From Hippopus hippopus (Eukaryota; Mollusca; Bivalvia; Cardiida; Cardiidae): a stretch of DNA of 64,000 nt. How positions within the stretch are numbered: the first letter of the stretch is position 1; each line of letters opens with the position of its first letter. The notes beneath the pieces were generated by a model. It was not told the origin of the DNA. It worked only from the letters and a program-made list of their open reading frames with translations, and made no database searches. Below, piece by piece: positions 1-10,138 of the stretch. Made by a program: the position numbers and the translations under genes. The stretch covers positions 68,509,345 through 68,573,344 of the forward strand of contig OX328096.1 in the NCBI GenBank assembly GCA_946811185.2, read 5' to 3'.

Positions 1-82
1 TTTTTATGTGGCTCAAATGGTGGAACAGTTCTTTGATTGGGTAGAAAACATAGTGGGAAAAGGAGAAAATGCTGGTCACCAA
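1..82 (-). mobile_element. MITE-A, half copy cut at hairpin centre
   Basis: It runs from the window edge to GAAAATGCTGGTCACC, then jumps at the palindrome centre directly into the start of the next copy, losing the second arm and end. Confidence 0.75.
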
Positions 83-293
83 ACAGTCCCTGGTTTGAAC
101 AACCCTGAGGAAAAAGCCTTTTGAAAACATTGTAGGAAAAGGAGAAAATGCTGGTACCAGCATTTTCTCCTTTTTCCACAATGTTTTCTACCATGTCAGT
201 GACAAATTTTGTCATGTGAGCCACATTTGATATGTTGGCTGCAAATGCTTTCAATTTGGACAAGTCTAGAATTCTGCTGTTTGGTAGAGTTTA
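83..293 (+). mobile_element. MITE-A copy
   Basis: Left part ACAGTCCCTGGTTTGAACAA, full hairpin at about 130-195, right flank with the AAATGCTTTCAATTTGGACA block and a decayed GTTTGGTAGAG end. The left TTAA is lost at the junction with the previous copy. Confidence 0.85.
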
Positions 294-327
294 GGAGTTT
301 TTGCTATATCATACAGCACTAAATATG

Positions 328-355
328 TAGTCTGATCTTTGATCTACACTGTTCA
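328..355. mobile_element. MITE-B fragment
   Basis: Half of the palindrome: AGTCTGATCTTTGATCTACA. Confidence 0.5.
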
Positions 356-375
356 GAACTTAGAAAAAAATAAAT

Positions 376-625
376 GAACCATGCTCTGTGAAAAGGGGGT
401 TTAATACAACTGCAAAAAATACCAGTTTTGACTCCTGTCAGCCTGCACAGGTCAGGCAGGCTGACTATGCTCTAAACCTTTGTGTTATTTGTAGATTTTT
501 TGTATGTCCATGGACCATACTACCTCATGATTCAGTTGGTTGTTAGACAAAATGGATTTTTTGAATCCATTGTTATGTGATGACTTGCTTGGTACACTGT
601 AATGTATCATGCAGATACATTAAAG
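376..625 (+). mobile_element. 265-bp TIR element, left end only
   Basis: The terminus GAACCATGCTCTGTGAAAAG and body match the elements at 9611 and 42550, but the right TIR is missing. AAAT precedes the start. Confidence 0.6.
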
Positions 626-824
626 ACCGTTTTCCCAAAGTACTGCTCACATTTAGATTGGCATGATTAAAAAGCACAGAATGCATGATCATGCGAAGCA
701 TTTTTTTTTTTTTCTTTCTCACCATGTTTTATAGAATTAATCTGGTGAAGATGCATCAAGGCTTTTCAAGATGAGAGGTACATTAAAGAAAAAAAAAAAC
801 ATCTTAAGATATATCCTAGTTACA

Positions 825-1340
825 GTTTAAATACCCTTGAAAAAATATTCTTGTCCACCCACTCTTTCTTTCCTTTACCTTTGTACCTCTCTCTATTTTC
901 AATACAAATCACAATAGTGAAACAGTGTGAGTTAATTCAAGTCAGCAATGTACTTTAAACCGTATTACCATAAACATACAGGGCTATATCGACGCTGACA
1001 CAGAAAGTTATTGAAAACATTATGAGAAAAGGAGAAAATGCTGGTTACCAGCATTTTCTCCTTTTCCCACAATGTTTTCGATCCTATCAAAGACACATTC
1101 CATCATTTCAGCCATATTAATTTGCCGTCAGGAAATGCTTTCAATTTGAACAAGTCTACATTTTTGTCAAGAGGTAAACTAAAAGAGTTAAATACCCATG
1201 AAACAATTTTCTTGTCCACCCACTCTCTGTTTCCTAGTTTCTTGTACTTCTTCCTATATTCAGCAAAAATCACAATACATGAATAGTAAAACAGCACAAT
1301 TTAATTCTTGAAAGTCAACAATGTACTTTTAACTCTTGTA
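825..1340. repeat. Direct duplication of about 160 bp flanking a MITE-A copy
   Basis: Segments 825-985 and 1185-1340 share TTGTCCACCCACTCT, the ATCACAATA block and AATGTACTTT in the same order at roughly 80% identity, about 360 bp apart. Between them lies the MITE-A copy at 1007. Confidence 0.7.
1007..1180 (+). mobile_element. MITE-A copy lacking the left third
   Basis: Starts at the left arm (ATTGAAAACATTATGAG), has a near-perfect hairpin around 1020-1080, and ends in a decayed GTCAAGAGGTAAAC. Confidence 0.8.
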
Positions 1341-1380
1341 CCAAACAATCACCATTTACAATGACATTGAGGGAGTGGGC

Positions 1381-1524
1381 TATTGAATACATATTTGGAA
1401 AAGGAGAAAATGCCCTTGACTGCCATTTTCTCCTTTTCCCACATTGTTTTTAACCCTTTCATAGATAAATCAGTTCTTTCAATACATACGAGTCTAAAGT
1501 TTCATGGTGTGGGACAGGGTTAAC
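1381..1524 (+). mobile_element. MITE-A copy, left end missing
   Basis: The hairpin has a changed loop (GCCCTTGACTGCC) and a short right flank. It ends CAGGGTTAAC and shares that TTAA with the next copy. Confidence 0.7.
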
Positions 1525-1742
1525 TCTTTACTGCACAATCCCGACTTTAGAAAACCCTGATGAAAAAAAATTTTGAAATAATTGTGGGAGAAGGAGAAAA
1601 TGCTGGTGAAACGCATTTTCTCCTTCTCCCACAATGCTTTTTATTATTTCAAGGACTTATCCCATCATTTGAGCATCACTTGTCATCTACAAATGCTTTG
1701 AATTTGGTTAAGTCCAAAATTTTATCTAGTAAAGGGTTACAA
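1521..1742 (+). mobile_element. MITE-A copy with paired arm change
   Basis: TTAACTCTTTACTGCACAAT start. Hairpin arms read GGGAGAAGGAGAAAATG and CATTTTCTCCTTCTCCC, the A-to-G change being matched by T-to-C in the other arm. End AGTAAAGGGTTACA. Confidence 0.85.
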
Positions 1743-1841
1743 GAATAAGATTTGCTGAACAGTAACTCTTGGAGTGCTGAATAAACCAAATGGACAGTTC
1801 TTTAGTTTGGTGACTGCATTTTCAAAGCTTAATGGCAAATT

Positions 1842-1900
1842 AAGTCTAAGATCAGACTGCATGTTTTGTGCAGTCTGATCTTGATCTAGACTATGTGCAA
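1842..1900. mobile_element. MITE-B palindrome
   Basis: GATCAGACTGCA and TGCAGTCTGATC face each other around TGTTTTG; flanks AAGTCTAA and TTGATCTAGACT. Confidence 0.7.
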
Positions 1901-1943
1901 AAAGCAAAAACTGTTTTGACAGTTTTAAAGATGACCGGCATTA

Positions 1944-2151
1944 TCACACAATCCAGTGATTTAATGACCGTAAGGAAAATGTTTTGAAAACATTGTTGAA
2001 GGAGAAAATGCTTGTCACCAGCATTTTCTCCTTTTTCCACAAAGTTTTTATGCCTTCAGAGACAACTTCTTTCATTTAAGGCATATTAAATCTGTTGTCT
2101 GCAATATTTTAAATTTGAAAGTCTTAAATTTTGTTGTCTGGTAAGGAGTTA
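1944..2151 (+). mobile_element. MITE-A copy
   Basis: Shortened left arm (ATTGTTGAAGGAGAAAATGC), intact right arm, standard right flank, end GTCTGGTAAGGAGTTAAT. Confidence 0.8.
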
Positions 2152-2186
2152 ATGGCCGAAATACCTTTCAAAGAGAACAGTGTGGA

Positions 2187-2465
2187 TCCTAGATCAGAAT
2201 GCATGTTTTGTGCAGTCTGACCTTGGTCTATTCTATCTACTGTCTGACCTTGATCCACACTATCTGCAGTCTGATCTTGATCTACACTGTTTACAGTCTG
2301 ATCTTGATCCACTCTATCTGCAGTCTTATCTTGATTCACACATTTACACAGTCTGATCTTGATCTATACTGCCTACAGTCAGATCTTGATTCACACTATC
2401 AGCAGTCTGATGTTTATGGACACTATCTGCAGTCTGATCTTAATCTACACTATCTGCAAAACTAA
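2187..2465. repeat. 27-bp minisatellite grown from a MITE-B palindrome arm
   Basis: After one MITE-B palindrome (2187-2225) the arm CAGTCTGATCTTGATCTACA repeats about nine times with a 27-28 bp period (starts near 2213, 2240, 2267, 2294, 2321, 2349, 2376, 2403, 2430). Because 27 is divisible by three both strands stay open; the 71- and 88-residue frames with nine-residue repeats are by-products, not genes. Confidence 0.85.
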
Positions 2466-2529
2466 CCAAAGCTGTGACAGACACTTTTAGGGTAAACATG
2501 CACTTTACCAAACAAAATATTCCAGACTT

Positions 2530-2726
2530 CCAAATTCCATCTGCAGAAGTCAAATCTGAAAGTGATACAAAGATACAAATGATCCAAAGTTCTTTAACAG
2601 GCTAGAAAACATGGTCGAAAAAGGAGAAAATGCTGGTTTACCAGCATTTTCTCCTTTTCCCACCATGTTTTCAAAAACCTTCTCCTTCAGGGGTCATTAA
2701 AACTCAAGATTGTATGGTAAAGGATA
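2530..2726 (-). mobile_element. MITE-A copy
   Basis: Hairpin at about 2608-2675 with arms GTCGAAAAAGG and CCTTTTCCCAC; CCTTCTCCTTCAGGGGTCA flank and ATGGTAAAGGAT end. The left end is decayed. Confidence 0.75.
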
Positions 2727-2958
2727 AAAGAAGGAAACATAAAGATAAGACGATCTGAATCATGTTGCACTTTTACAACAAGCAGTGGGCGTCATAATCA
2801 ACTTGTTCACATTTCCAAAGGCAACAAATTGCTGATAAATTTATCTATATTTTCATTTCACAAATTCAGACGTTGCACAACCTATATAACCTAGTTAAAC
2901 AGAAGATCATTGTGATACAGTGAAGTATCATTAAGTATTGTTTGTTTGATTGTCTGCC

Positions 2959-3168
2959 CTTAACTCGTTTACCAGACGACAAAATTTTATACTGGTCAAC
3001 TTTGTAAATGTGGCACAAATAACAGAACTTGTCTGTGGAAGGTTTGAAAACCTTGTGGGAAAAGGAGAAAATACTGGTAACCAGTATTTTCTCCTTTACC
3101 CACAATAATTTCAAAAGTTTATATCCTTGGGGTCATTAAAATTCAGGATTGTGTGTGCAAGGGATTAC
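2959..3168 (-). mobile_element. MITE-A copy with compensated hairpin tip
   Basis: CTTAACTCGTTTACCAGACG start. The hairpin tip reads AAAATACTGGTAACCAGTATTTT, so GC-to-AC is matched in both arms. It joins the next copy near 3165. Confidence 0.82.
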
Positions 3169-3345
3169 CTTTTACAAAACAATCCAGTGTTTGAACAACC
3201 CGGAGGTACAAGATTTCTGAAAACATTGTGAAAAAAGAAGAAAATGCAGGTAACCTGCATTTACTCCATATTACCATTCATAAATCAAATCCAATCATCT
3301 CAGTCACATAAAAAAATTATACTCTACTGTCTCCAAATTCTTTTA
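3165..3345 (+). mobile_element. MITE-A copy, right end decayed
   Basis: TTACCTTTTACAAAACAATC start; tip AAAATGCAGGTAACCTGCATTT is again matched on both arms. It abuts the previous copy tail to tail. Confidence 0.7.
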
Positions 3346-3419
3346 AATTAATTTAATTGATTGATTGGCTAGTTGGTTGGTTGGTTGGTTGGTTGGCATT
3401 TTACACCTCATCAGCATTC

Positions 3420-3745
3420 AGTCATATCACTGCAACAACTCAAATCGACTGCTGAATGCAATACTATGCTAAGTCATTTTTTTCCAAAAATGGGTTTTTG
3501 TCATTATCATTTATGTTTTTCATCATTACAGGTTTTGGGAAAATTTCAGATTTAAAATCAAAGAAACTTTTTAGTTATTCTTAATTTCCATAATATTCTA
3601 TCTCAGAACATGATTTTTTTTTCCTGCAATACTATTCTAAGTTAACACAGAATAGTATTGCACGAAAAATTGTATAGAAAGTTTAAAATTTCTGACTGCA
3701 ATACTATTCTATAACAAAAGTGTACTCATTTTGTATTGATTTTTC
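3420..3745 (+). repeat. Repeat R1, left copy of an inverted pair
   Basis: TGAATGCAATACTATGCTAAG near 3454, then two more GCAATACTATTCTA motifs near 3626 and 3700. The same order is found reversed at 7560-7905. Both copies flank the peptidase remnant and could be terminal repeats of one larger element. Confidence 0.5.
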
Positions 3746-4055
3746 AGTTAGTTTACATCATGTTTACATATTGAATATCATAAATGACCTTCTGACATCA
3801 TGAAGAGCTATTATAAGAGATTAATAAACCTCTCAATAGCAAGATTGGGTCTTCAAAGAAAAATATTTCATCAAATGTAACAAAATTCATACAAGATTCA
3901 AAGCCTTTCTTATATCTGGTAAAGGAAAAACTCAATTATTTTTCTCCTTTTCTTCTTTTCTTTAAGTCTTTCTTAATTAAATTTAAAGCGTAATCAGAAA
4001 AAGCCCTTTCAATTAATGACCAACTGAATTCAAGAAACACTGCTCTCAGCTTTAT

Positions 4056-4229
4056 CATAACCCTTAAAAAACAATCCCGAGGTTTACAGACCCTGCAAGA
4101 GAAAGTTTTGGTAAACATTGTGAGAAAAGAAAAACTTGCATGTTGATGCATTTTCTTTTTTCCAACAATTATATTCTAGGAATTCTTTTAATTCATACAA
4201 GTCTGAAATTTTGTCATCTGACATGGTTA
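4056..4229 (+). mobile_element. MITE-A copy, short and diverged
   Basis: ACAATCCCGAGGTTTACAGA left part, weak hairpin around GCATGTTGATGCATTTTC, right end TCATCTGACATGGTTAA. Confidence 0.65.
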
Positions 4230-4302
4230 AAGTACCAATGTACTTTCAATTAATTTCCTTGCTTGAATTTAAAAAACTTACAGCCTATTTCAATATTTTC
4301 AA

Positions 4303-4425
4303 CCCTTTACTGAACAATCTGGATGCTAACCAGCTCTTAAAAATGAATGCTTTTCAAAATATTGTGGAAAAAGAAAAAAATAATAGGAACTAAATTTTCC
4401 CATTTTTCTTTATTTTTTCAAAAAC
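4303..4425 (+). mobile_element. MITE-A fragment, left half
   Basis: CCCTTTACTGAACAATCTGG left end through a degraded hairpin; no right flank. Confidence 0.55.
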
Positions 4426-4695
4426 AAAATTTTATGACATCATTTAATGCACTGCGCCTATTGATATGGGAAAAAAAGTTTATTCCTATAAGTCAGGCTT
4501 TTTTTGAGGCATACTTTTTTGTTTAAAACAGTTATTTTAGACAAAAAAGTATACTGCAAATAAATGGCAAATAGACCAAAGTAAGTCAATCATTAAATTA
4601 AATATGGATGGATTTAACTTACTTAACAGTATGATTGAGTGTGAATACAATACTCTGTTTAGTTTATAGGAAAAACAGAGAATACATGTACTTAA

Positions 4696-5264
4696 AGTAA
4701 CGTATCATCAGGGGTACAAGTAATTTTGGGGAAGGTGGAAACACAGTTTGGCATAGGCTATTACTGCAGTACTTTAATGTATGACTTTAAGCAAACAAAT
4801 TGGGACAGTGCATCTTTAGACAAAATTCTTGAAGAGGGTGACCTTCTGTACAAGAGAATTACAACTCGGCCTAACTCTGTCAAATACCTGACAACAGAAT
4901 CTTATGATATACCACAAGTTGTGTTATATTGTTCCAAATTTCGACATGGACTGTTGTCAAATTCACAAAATTTGGAATCATTTATACAATTAGAAGATGC
5001 TATTGCCAAAATCTTTATGACAGAAACAGTAACTGTTGGCTGCATCTTTACAATGGGTTGCATGCACATGCTACTCAGGTGCCATTTTTAAATCAAATCA
5101 TGCATTCTGTTTCTTTGATTCCTATAGCACATAAATGTTATATGTGCTCCAAATGGCAAAGCTACAATGATCTCCTATAGTGATGCAAAGTCTTTGTGTG
5201 ATTTCATGAGAAAATTAGTATTATCCCTACATTTGAAACACACCATACAGTTTGAAATCTTATA
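4696..5264 (+). pseudogene. Remnant of a C76/OTU-type cysteine-peptidase-like domain
   Basis: The first open frame (4696-5091) contains FGIGYYCSTLMYDF, then SLDKILEEGDLLYKRI. The same protein continues in other frames with the TVTVGCIFTMG block, then FFDSYS, then APNGKATMISYSDAKS to a stop near 5264. These resemble in order the Cys box, the GDxLY helix and the FDSHS (catalytic His region) of C76/OTU-like domains found in large invertebrate multidomain proteins, some in Helitron-type elements. The Cys is visible as GYYCST, while the expected His of FDSHS reads Tyr. At least two frameshifts and a TAA break it, so it is a fossil. The family call is from memory of the motif pattern. Confidence 0.45.
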
Positions 5265-5462
5265 AGCATGTGCAAATCAAATATTTGGTAAATTTGGACC
5301 CTACTGAGAGTCTCTCCTGTAATTTTTGACATAAATTAAGAGATTTTTAAAACAAAAATAAGTCTATTATAGTGGCTTATATGGACCTTTCAGCTTCATC
5401 TGAACAAGAAGAACATTTTTCATGATGAGTAACTCAGTTTTTTGTATGGTTTACATAGGTCC

Positions 5463-5600
5463 AGGAGCGTTATAAGTCTCTGATCGGGATGTGAAATTGA
5501 CATATCTTATATCGTGGGTTTTCATGTTTTTTGCATCAGACCTTTTTCCATGTAATTTATGGAAAGGTATTTCTGGACCAGTAGTTCATATTATAAATCT
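5463..5600. repeat. Repeat R2 copy
   Basis: TCTCTGATCGGGATGTGAAA to ATTTATGGAAAGGTATTTCT. The same sequence recurs at 6245-6358 (about 85% identical) and, diverged, at 33205-33290. Both strands are open in the first two copies; no protein recognised. Confidence 0.6.
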
Positions 5601-6234
5601 TTTAACTCTGTACAAGATAACAGACTTGCCCAATTTCAAAGCCATTGCTGAAAATAAATGGTTACCAGCATTTTGTCCATTTCACAAAATGTTTCCTAAA
5701 GCCTTATGCCATTCAGCTACAGACTTGATACCATTACAATATAGGTCTTCTTTTTTATCAGTGCTTTGCAGGTAAGCAAGACAAGCAAGCTGTAAAAACT
5801 AACAAATTCAAACTTTCCAATTTTTCTTTCTTTTATTGCAGTGTAACAGTGCTGTGTCTTTCATTTTTCTTAAAATTCTTTGTATTCAATTTACAGGGTT
5901 TTAAATCTATAGAATTGGTGAAATGAGGCAAAAAAAGGTCTTTATTGAGTAACTTACTACTTTGCTTGTCATTCAACATTATGGATAAATGTTAAATGTT
6001 CCATAAGTGTTGCATGGTTCCTTTCATTACACTTGTTTCTATATTCCAGTGTGGTAAGGCAAGACGTCCCCCCCTTCTTATAGAATTTTCCAGATATTTT
6101 TCATTTCATTAAAAAATACATGTACCGGTAATTCAAGTCTATTTTCATGGTGAAAAATAAGGAGATTTTAGCTTCTTCTTCTTTATATTTAAAGCAGTGT
6201 GTATGCAAATCTCATTCATTATTGAAGCTGGAAA

Positions 6235-6360
6235 GTTAGTTCGGAGTGTCTCTGATCCAGATGTGAAATTAACATTTGTTATATCATGGGTTTTCGTGTT
6301 TTTTGCGTCAGAGCTTTTTCCATGTAATTTATGGAAAGGAATTTCTGGACTTTTTTCCAT
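6235..6360. repeat. Repeat R2 copy
   Basis: Second copy, about 765 bp after the first and in the same direction. It includes TTTTCCATGTAATTTATGG. Confidence 0.6.
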
Positions 6361-7559
6361 ACATTCTACAAAATGTAAGTCAACAATATGCTGTGGTATA
6401 CTTCACTGCCTACTTCATGAATGCACCATTTTCCGAGTTATGACAGTTTAATATGCTGACTCATCAAACATACATGAGTGTTAACTTTATCAATTATTTT
6501 TGAAACCAGGAGTAAATCTAAGAATAAGTTACCTTGCTTATGAACAGAACACACTACAAAAGGGTAATTTTATCAATCACACACCCTTGATTTAACTCTA
6601 TACATGTAACTTGATGCAGGATAATCAGCATGATCTTCATTGGCCATTAGTTTTTTTACGACTTAAACAATAAACTGTGATTGATAACAATCTGAACAAA
6701 ATTATTTAATTTTGGCAGAAAGCCTCCAACATTTTTTAATAAAAACAGTAATCTTAAAGATACCTTAATATGTTTAATAGAACATAGAATACAATGATGG
6801 ATAATTGTCTCAATTGTTCTCAGCACTTGTTTACTTTGATAAATAAATTATGGTCTTGTACTCTAAAATTGCGGTTGATCTTTTCACACTATGCTGCCTG
6901 GATGGGATTAGTGATATGTTGTAAATTGGATTGTGTATTTGGAGGAGGATATCACTGAGGTCGTAAACAGACTCGTGGTGTAATCTAGATAACAGGTTAT
7001 AATACTGTACATAGTGCTCTCCAGGGCGCTCATATACAGTAGGGTGTCCAGAAAAAGGGCAGAGCATCCAGAAAACGGGTAGGGCTTCTAGATACGGAGG
7101 CAGGACACCATGCCTGTCTATTCCTAGCTAGCTGGAGCACTGTAATGGTATTGCAGACAATGATTAGCCTGTGCATAATGTTCAACCTAAATATGCCTAT
7201 GTTGCCAGACACCAGCCCATGAACATGATAACGCTAGGGTCTAGCTAAAGTTTCAAAGTCATTTTGAGAGAAGCATTAATTTTGGTCAATAAGCAAAACC
7301 CGTATTTGACGATTTTGGTTTCTACTATACTGTAATGACTGGGTTATAATGTTCAGATTAAAAGAGTTGCAAGATGAGATTATATCCAAAGGAGATGCAA
7401 TAAATCTATCAAGTTAAACTGTAAGAATCAGTAAGATTAAAGTTTATACAGTGATATTTTAGTGAATTTGTTTCATTTCTTCCTGTTTATTTATTTCATC
7501 TTATATTCTTAAAAGATAATTTTGTTGAAAAACTATTGCCTGAGAGCCATTTTCTACCC
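6361..7559. other. Stretch without recognised content
   Basis: No repeat family, exon or RNA gene seen. A 78-residue minus frame at 7067-6831 is moderately protein-like (HYVQYYNLLSRLHHESVYDL) but has no splice context or recognised match. Confidence 0.4.
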
Positions 7560-7905
7560 AAATGAAGAAAATAAAACAGTATTGCAGTAAGTATTTCTTA
7601 GATTTTTCAGTGCAATATTGTTTTATTTCGACTTGGAATAGTATTGCGTGAAAAGTTTTACTTCAAAACGTACAAATTTTGCCTGCAATACTATTCTAAG
7701 TCCAAAAAACCAATTTTTTCTCTTACTGTCTAAATGTATAACAAAATGAATGTATTTCTACAATTAATACATATTAGACTAAATTATGTTAAAATTCCAA
7801 GTCATTCTCACTTTAATGAAAAAAATAAGAACGTTTTTTCTTCCTCCTGAAAAATCATGAAAAATGACTTAGCATAGTATTGCGTTCAACAGTCGAGATG
7901 TTCAT
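7560..7905 (-). repeat. Repeat R1, right copy of an inverted pair
   Basis: Read on the minus strand it starts GAACGCAATACTATGCTAAG and carries the same later GCAATACTATTC motifs as 3420-3745. The outer 50 bases align best. Confidence 0.5.
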
Positions 7906-8108
7906 GTATGTCCTAGGTTTAACAGAATGTGCTGTCTGATTTTGGACCTTCACAAACTGCTCATCAAATTTGCATAATGGTGAAAATATCCTTGCACTTA
8001 CATTTTTCCCCCTGATTGAAAAAGTATATTCATCTACTATGCACTTTTGCAGTTCAATGTCACTCTAGTCAGTACATAATTATTCTAAAATCCTGGTAGC
8101 ACCCTTGT

Positions 8109-8336
8109 TTAACTCTTTACCAGACGAGAAGATTTTAGCCTTGTCCAAATTGAAAGCATTTGCAAACAACAATTTCAATGTGGCTCAAATGGTGCAGTTT
8201 TCTTTGATAGAGTAGAAAGCATTGTGGGAAAAGGTGACAATGCTGGTTACCAGCATTGTCTCCTTTTCCCACCATGTTTTCAAAAGGCTTCTCACCCAGG
8301 GTTGTTAAAAGTCGGCATTGTGTGGTAAAGGGTTAA
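8109..8336 (-). mobile_element. MITE-A copy, full length, first of a chain
   Basis: TTAA to TTAA, 228 bp. The tip GACAATGCTGG/CCAGCATTGTC carries a change matched in both arms. The right TTAA is shared with the next copy. Confidence 0.92.
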
Positions 8337-8560
8337 CTCTTTACCAAATGAAAAAATTTTAGACTTTCCAAATTGAAAGCATTTGCAGACAACAAAATAA
8401 ATATGACTCAAAAATTTAAACTTGACTTTGGAAGAGTAGAAAACATTGTTGGAAAAGGAGAAAATGCTGGTTACCAGCATTTACTCCTTTTCCCACAATG
8501 TTTTCAGAAGGCTTCTCCCTCAGGGTCGTTAAAACCAGGGATTGTTTGGTAAAGGGTTAA
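8333..8560 (-). mobile_element. MITE-A copy, full length, second of a chain
   Basis: TTAACTCTTTACCAAATGAA to TTTGGTAAAGGGTTAA, 228 bp; hairpin at about 8438-8502. Confidence 0.92.
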
Positions 8561-8767
8561 TTCTTTACAAGACGCCAACTTTTAGACCTGTCTAAGTTGA
8601 AAGCATTAGTAGGCAGCACTGTAGGCAGCACTGCTCAAATTACAGCATTTTTCTATGATAGGCTAGAAAACACTGTGAGAAAAAGAGAAAATACTGGCAC
8701 TACAATGTTTGTGAAAGACCTCTTTTACAGGGTTCTATTAACTTGGGATTGTGTGGAAAAGGATTAA
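8557..8767 (-). mobile_element. MITE-A copy, third of a chain, right arm lost
   Basis: TTAATTCTTTACAAGACGCC to GTGGAAAAGGATTAAC. Hairpin left arm present, most of the right arm deleted. GGCAGCACTGTA is duplicated internally near 8614. Confidence 0.85.
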
Positions 8768-8975
8768 CTCTTTACCAGAGGACAATATCTTCGACTTGTC
8801 CAAATAAGGACATTTGCAGAGGACAAAGTAAGTTTGCCTCAAATCAAGAAATTTGTCGGTGAAAGGTTAGAAAACATTGTTGAAAAAAAGGAAAAAATAC
8901 TGGTTACCAGTATTCTCTCCTTTTTCCACAATGTTTTCAAAAGCCCTTTTCCATGCAGTTGTTACCCCTGTACCA
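8764..8975 (-). mobile_element. MITE-A copy, fourth of a chain
   Basis: TTAACTCTTTACCAGAGGAC start; hairpin tip ATACTGGTTACCAGTAT matched in both arms. The end runs into the next copy without a clean TTAA. Confidence 0.82.
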
Positions 8976-9178
8976 CAAGGTAAAATCTTAGTCTTGTCCT
9001 CATTGGAATATTTAACAGACAGCAATTCAAATATGTTTCCAATGAAGTATTTATCCTTGAATAAGTAGAAACATTATAGGAAAAGGAGAAAATGCTGGTA
9101 GCCAGCATTTCCTACAGTTCCCACGATGTTTTCAAAGCTGTTTTCCTCAGGGTTGTTGAAATTTTGGATTTTTTGGTA
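8976..9178 (-). mobile_element. MITE-A copy, fifth of a chain
   Basis: ACCACAAGGTAAAATCTTAG, intact left arm, right arm with CATTTCCTACAG changes, end TTTTGGTAAAGGTA. Confidence 0.75.
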
Positions 9179-9181
9179 AAG

Positions 9182-9290
9182 GTACTTAAACCTGGGATTG
9201 TCTGATAAAGGGTTAAATGTGTGGAAAACACAGGAAAAAGGAGCAACTGTGTCTACTCCTTTTCCTGCTAGATCTTCAAAGGTCAACTAA
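9182..9290 (-). mobile_element. MITE-A end fragment plus a short palindrome
   Basis: TTAAACCTGGGATTGTCTGA to AAAGGGTTAA repeats only the last 35 bases of a copy. GGAAAAAGGAGCAACTGTG/CTACTCCTTTTCC follows as a reduced hairpin. Confidence 0.55.
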
Positions 9291-9606
9291 AAGGGGCGGT
9301 CTTACTTGTGTAGAAATAGCTAAAATGAAGATTTTCTTTATGTCTTGCCACATTTATCTATTTGTACATGATGCTATATCAAAATATTGCAGATAATTCT
9401 GTTCAAGTGGCACCTTCGATGAAATGAGTTAAATTATTTGCTGCTTTAAACATTTAAAAAGTCTGTACAAAACATGTAAATAAACATGAATCAAGGTCTA
9501 TTACATGAATACATAAAAAAAAAGAACACTGTGGCAATAGGTGAAACTGCACTGAACAAGAAAATTTTTATTCTACAATTATTCTTTATTCAATTATTAA
9601 TTGTTT
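9291..9606. other. Stretch without recognised content
   Basis: A-rich single-copy-looking DNA; nothing recognised. Confidence 0.4.
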
Positions 9607-9610
9607 ATCT

Positions 9611-10096
9611 AAGCCATGCTCTGTGAAAAGGGGGCTTAACGTATCTGCAAAAAGTATCGACCCAGGTCAGCCTGTGCAGTCAGCACAGGCTGACCTGGTC
9701 CAAAACTTTTCACTATTGGTCATTTTTCTGTATGTCAAAGAACCACTCTACCTTGTGATTCTGTTGATTGTTCAACAAAATGGATTTCATGGAACCATGA
9801 TCATGTAATTATTTGCATGGTATCCTGCATTACAGTCATGCATTAACCCATTACCTAATACACCATTTTGAGACCGTCCCTAATTCAAAGAAGCTGCAGA
9901 CGACAACTGAAATGTGGCTACTAGTGGGTTTTAAGATACAGATTGCATAGAAAACATTGTGAGAAAAGGTGAAATTGCTCATTTTGAGCAATTTCACCTT
10001 TTCTCACAATGTTTTCCTAAAGCTTTTTTCTTCATTGTGTTAAAACGAGTATATATGGAGGAAAGGGTTAAGCCCCCTTTTGTCAGAGCATGGCTC
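9611..10096 (+). mobile_element. TIR element with 4-bp duplication, MITE-A nested inside
   Basis: Terminal repeats of about 24 bp (AGCCATGCTCTGTGAAAAGG at left, CCTTTTGTCAGAGCATGGCT at right) flanked by ATCT on both sides (9607-9610, 10097-10100). It contains an inner palindrome GTCAGCCTGTGC/GCACAGGCTGAC. Removing the nested MITE-A gives about 260 bp, the size of the copy at 42550. No transposase. Confidence 0.82.
9844..10071 (-). mobile_element. MITE-A copy with heavily changed but perfect hairpin
   Basis: TTAA to TTAA, 228 bp. Arms read GTGAGAAAAGGTGAAATTGC and its exact complement around TCATTTTGA, several steps from the usual sequence yet fully paired. Nested in the TIR element above. 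Confidence 0.92.
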
Positions 10097-10138
10097 ATCT
10101 ATTTATTAATCCTTTATACAAAAATCCATTGTTTTAAC

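Noticed and set aside
2124..2465. Repeat proteins with DQDQTADSV units (minus) and LILIHTICS units (plus)
   Set aside because: Produced by the 27-bp minisatellite, which stays open in frame on both strands.
6145..6360. Protein on either strand of repeat R2
   Set aside because: Both strands are open in two copies only; the third copy is broken and no family is recognised, so left as a repeat.
8109..9216. CRISPR-like array or satellite
   Set aside because: The repeated units are complete TIR elements with TTAA borders, diverged and elsewhere dispersed in both orientations.
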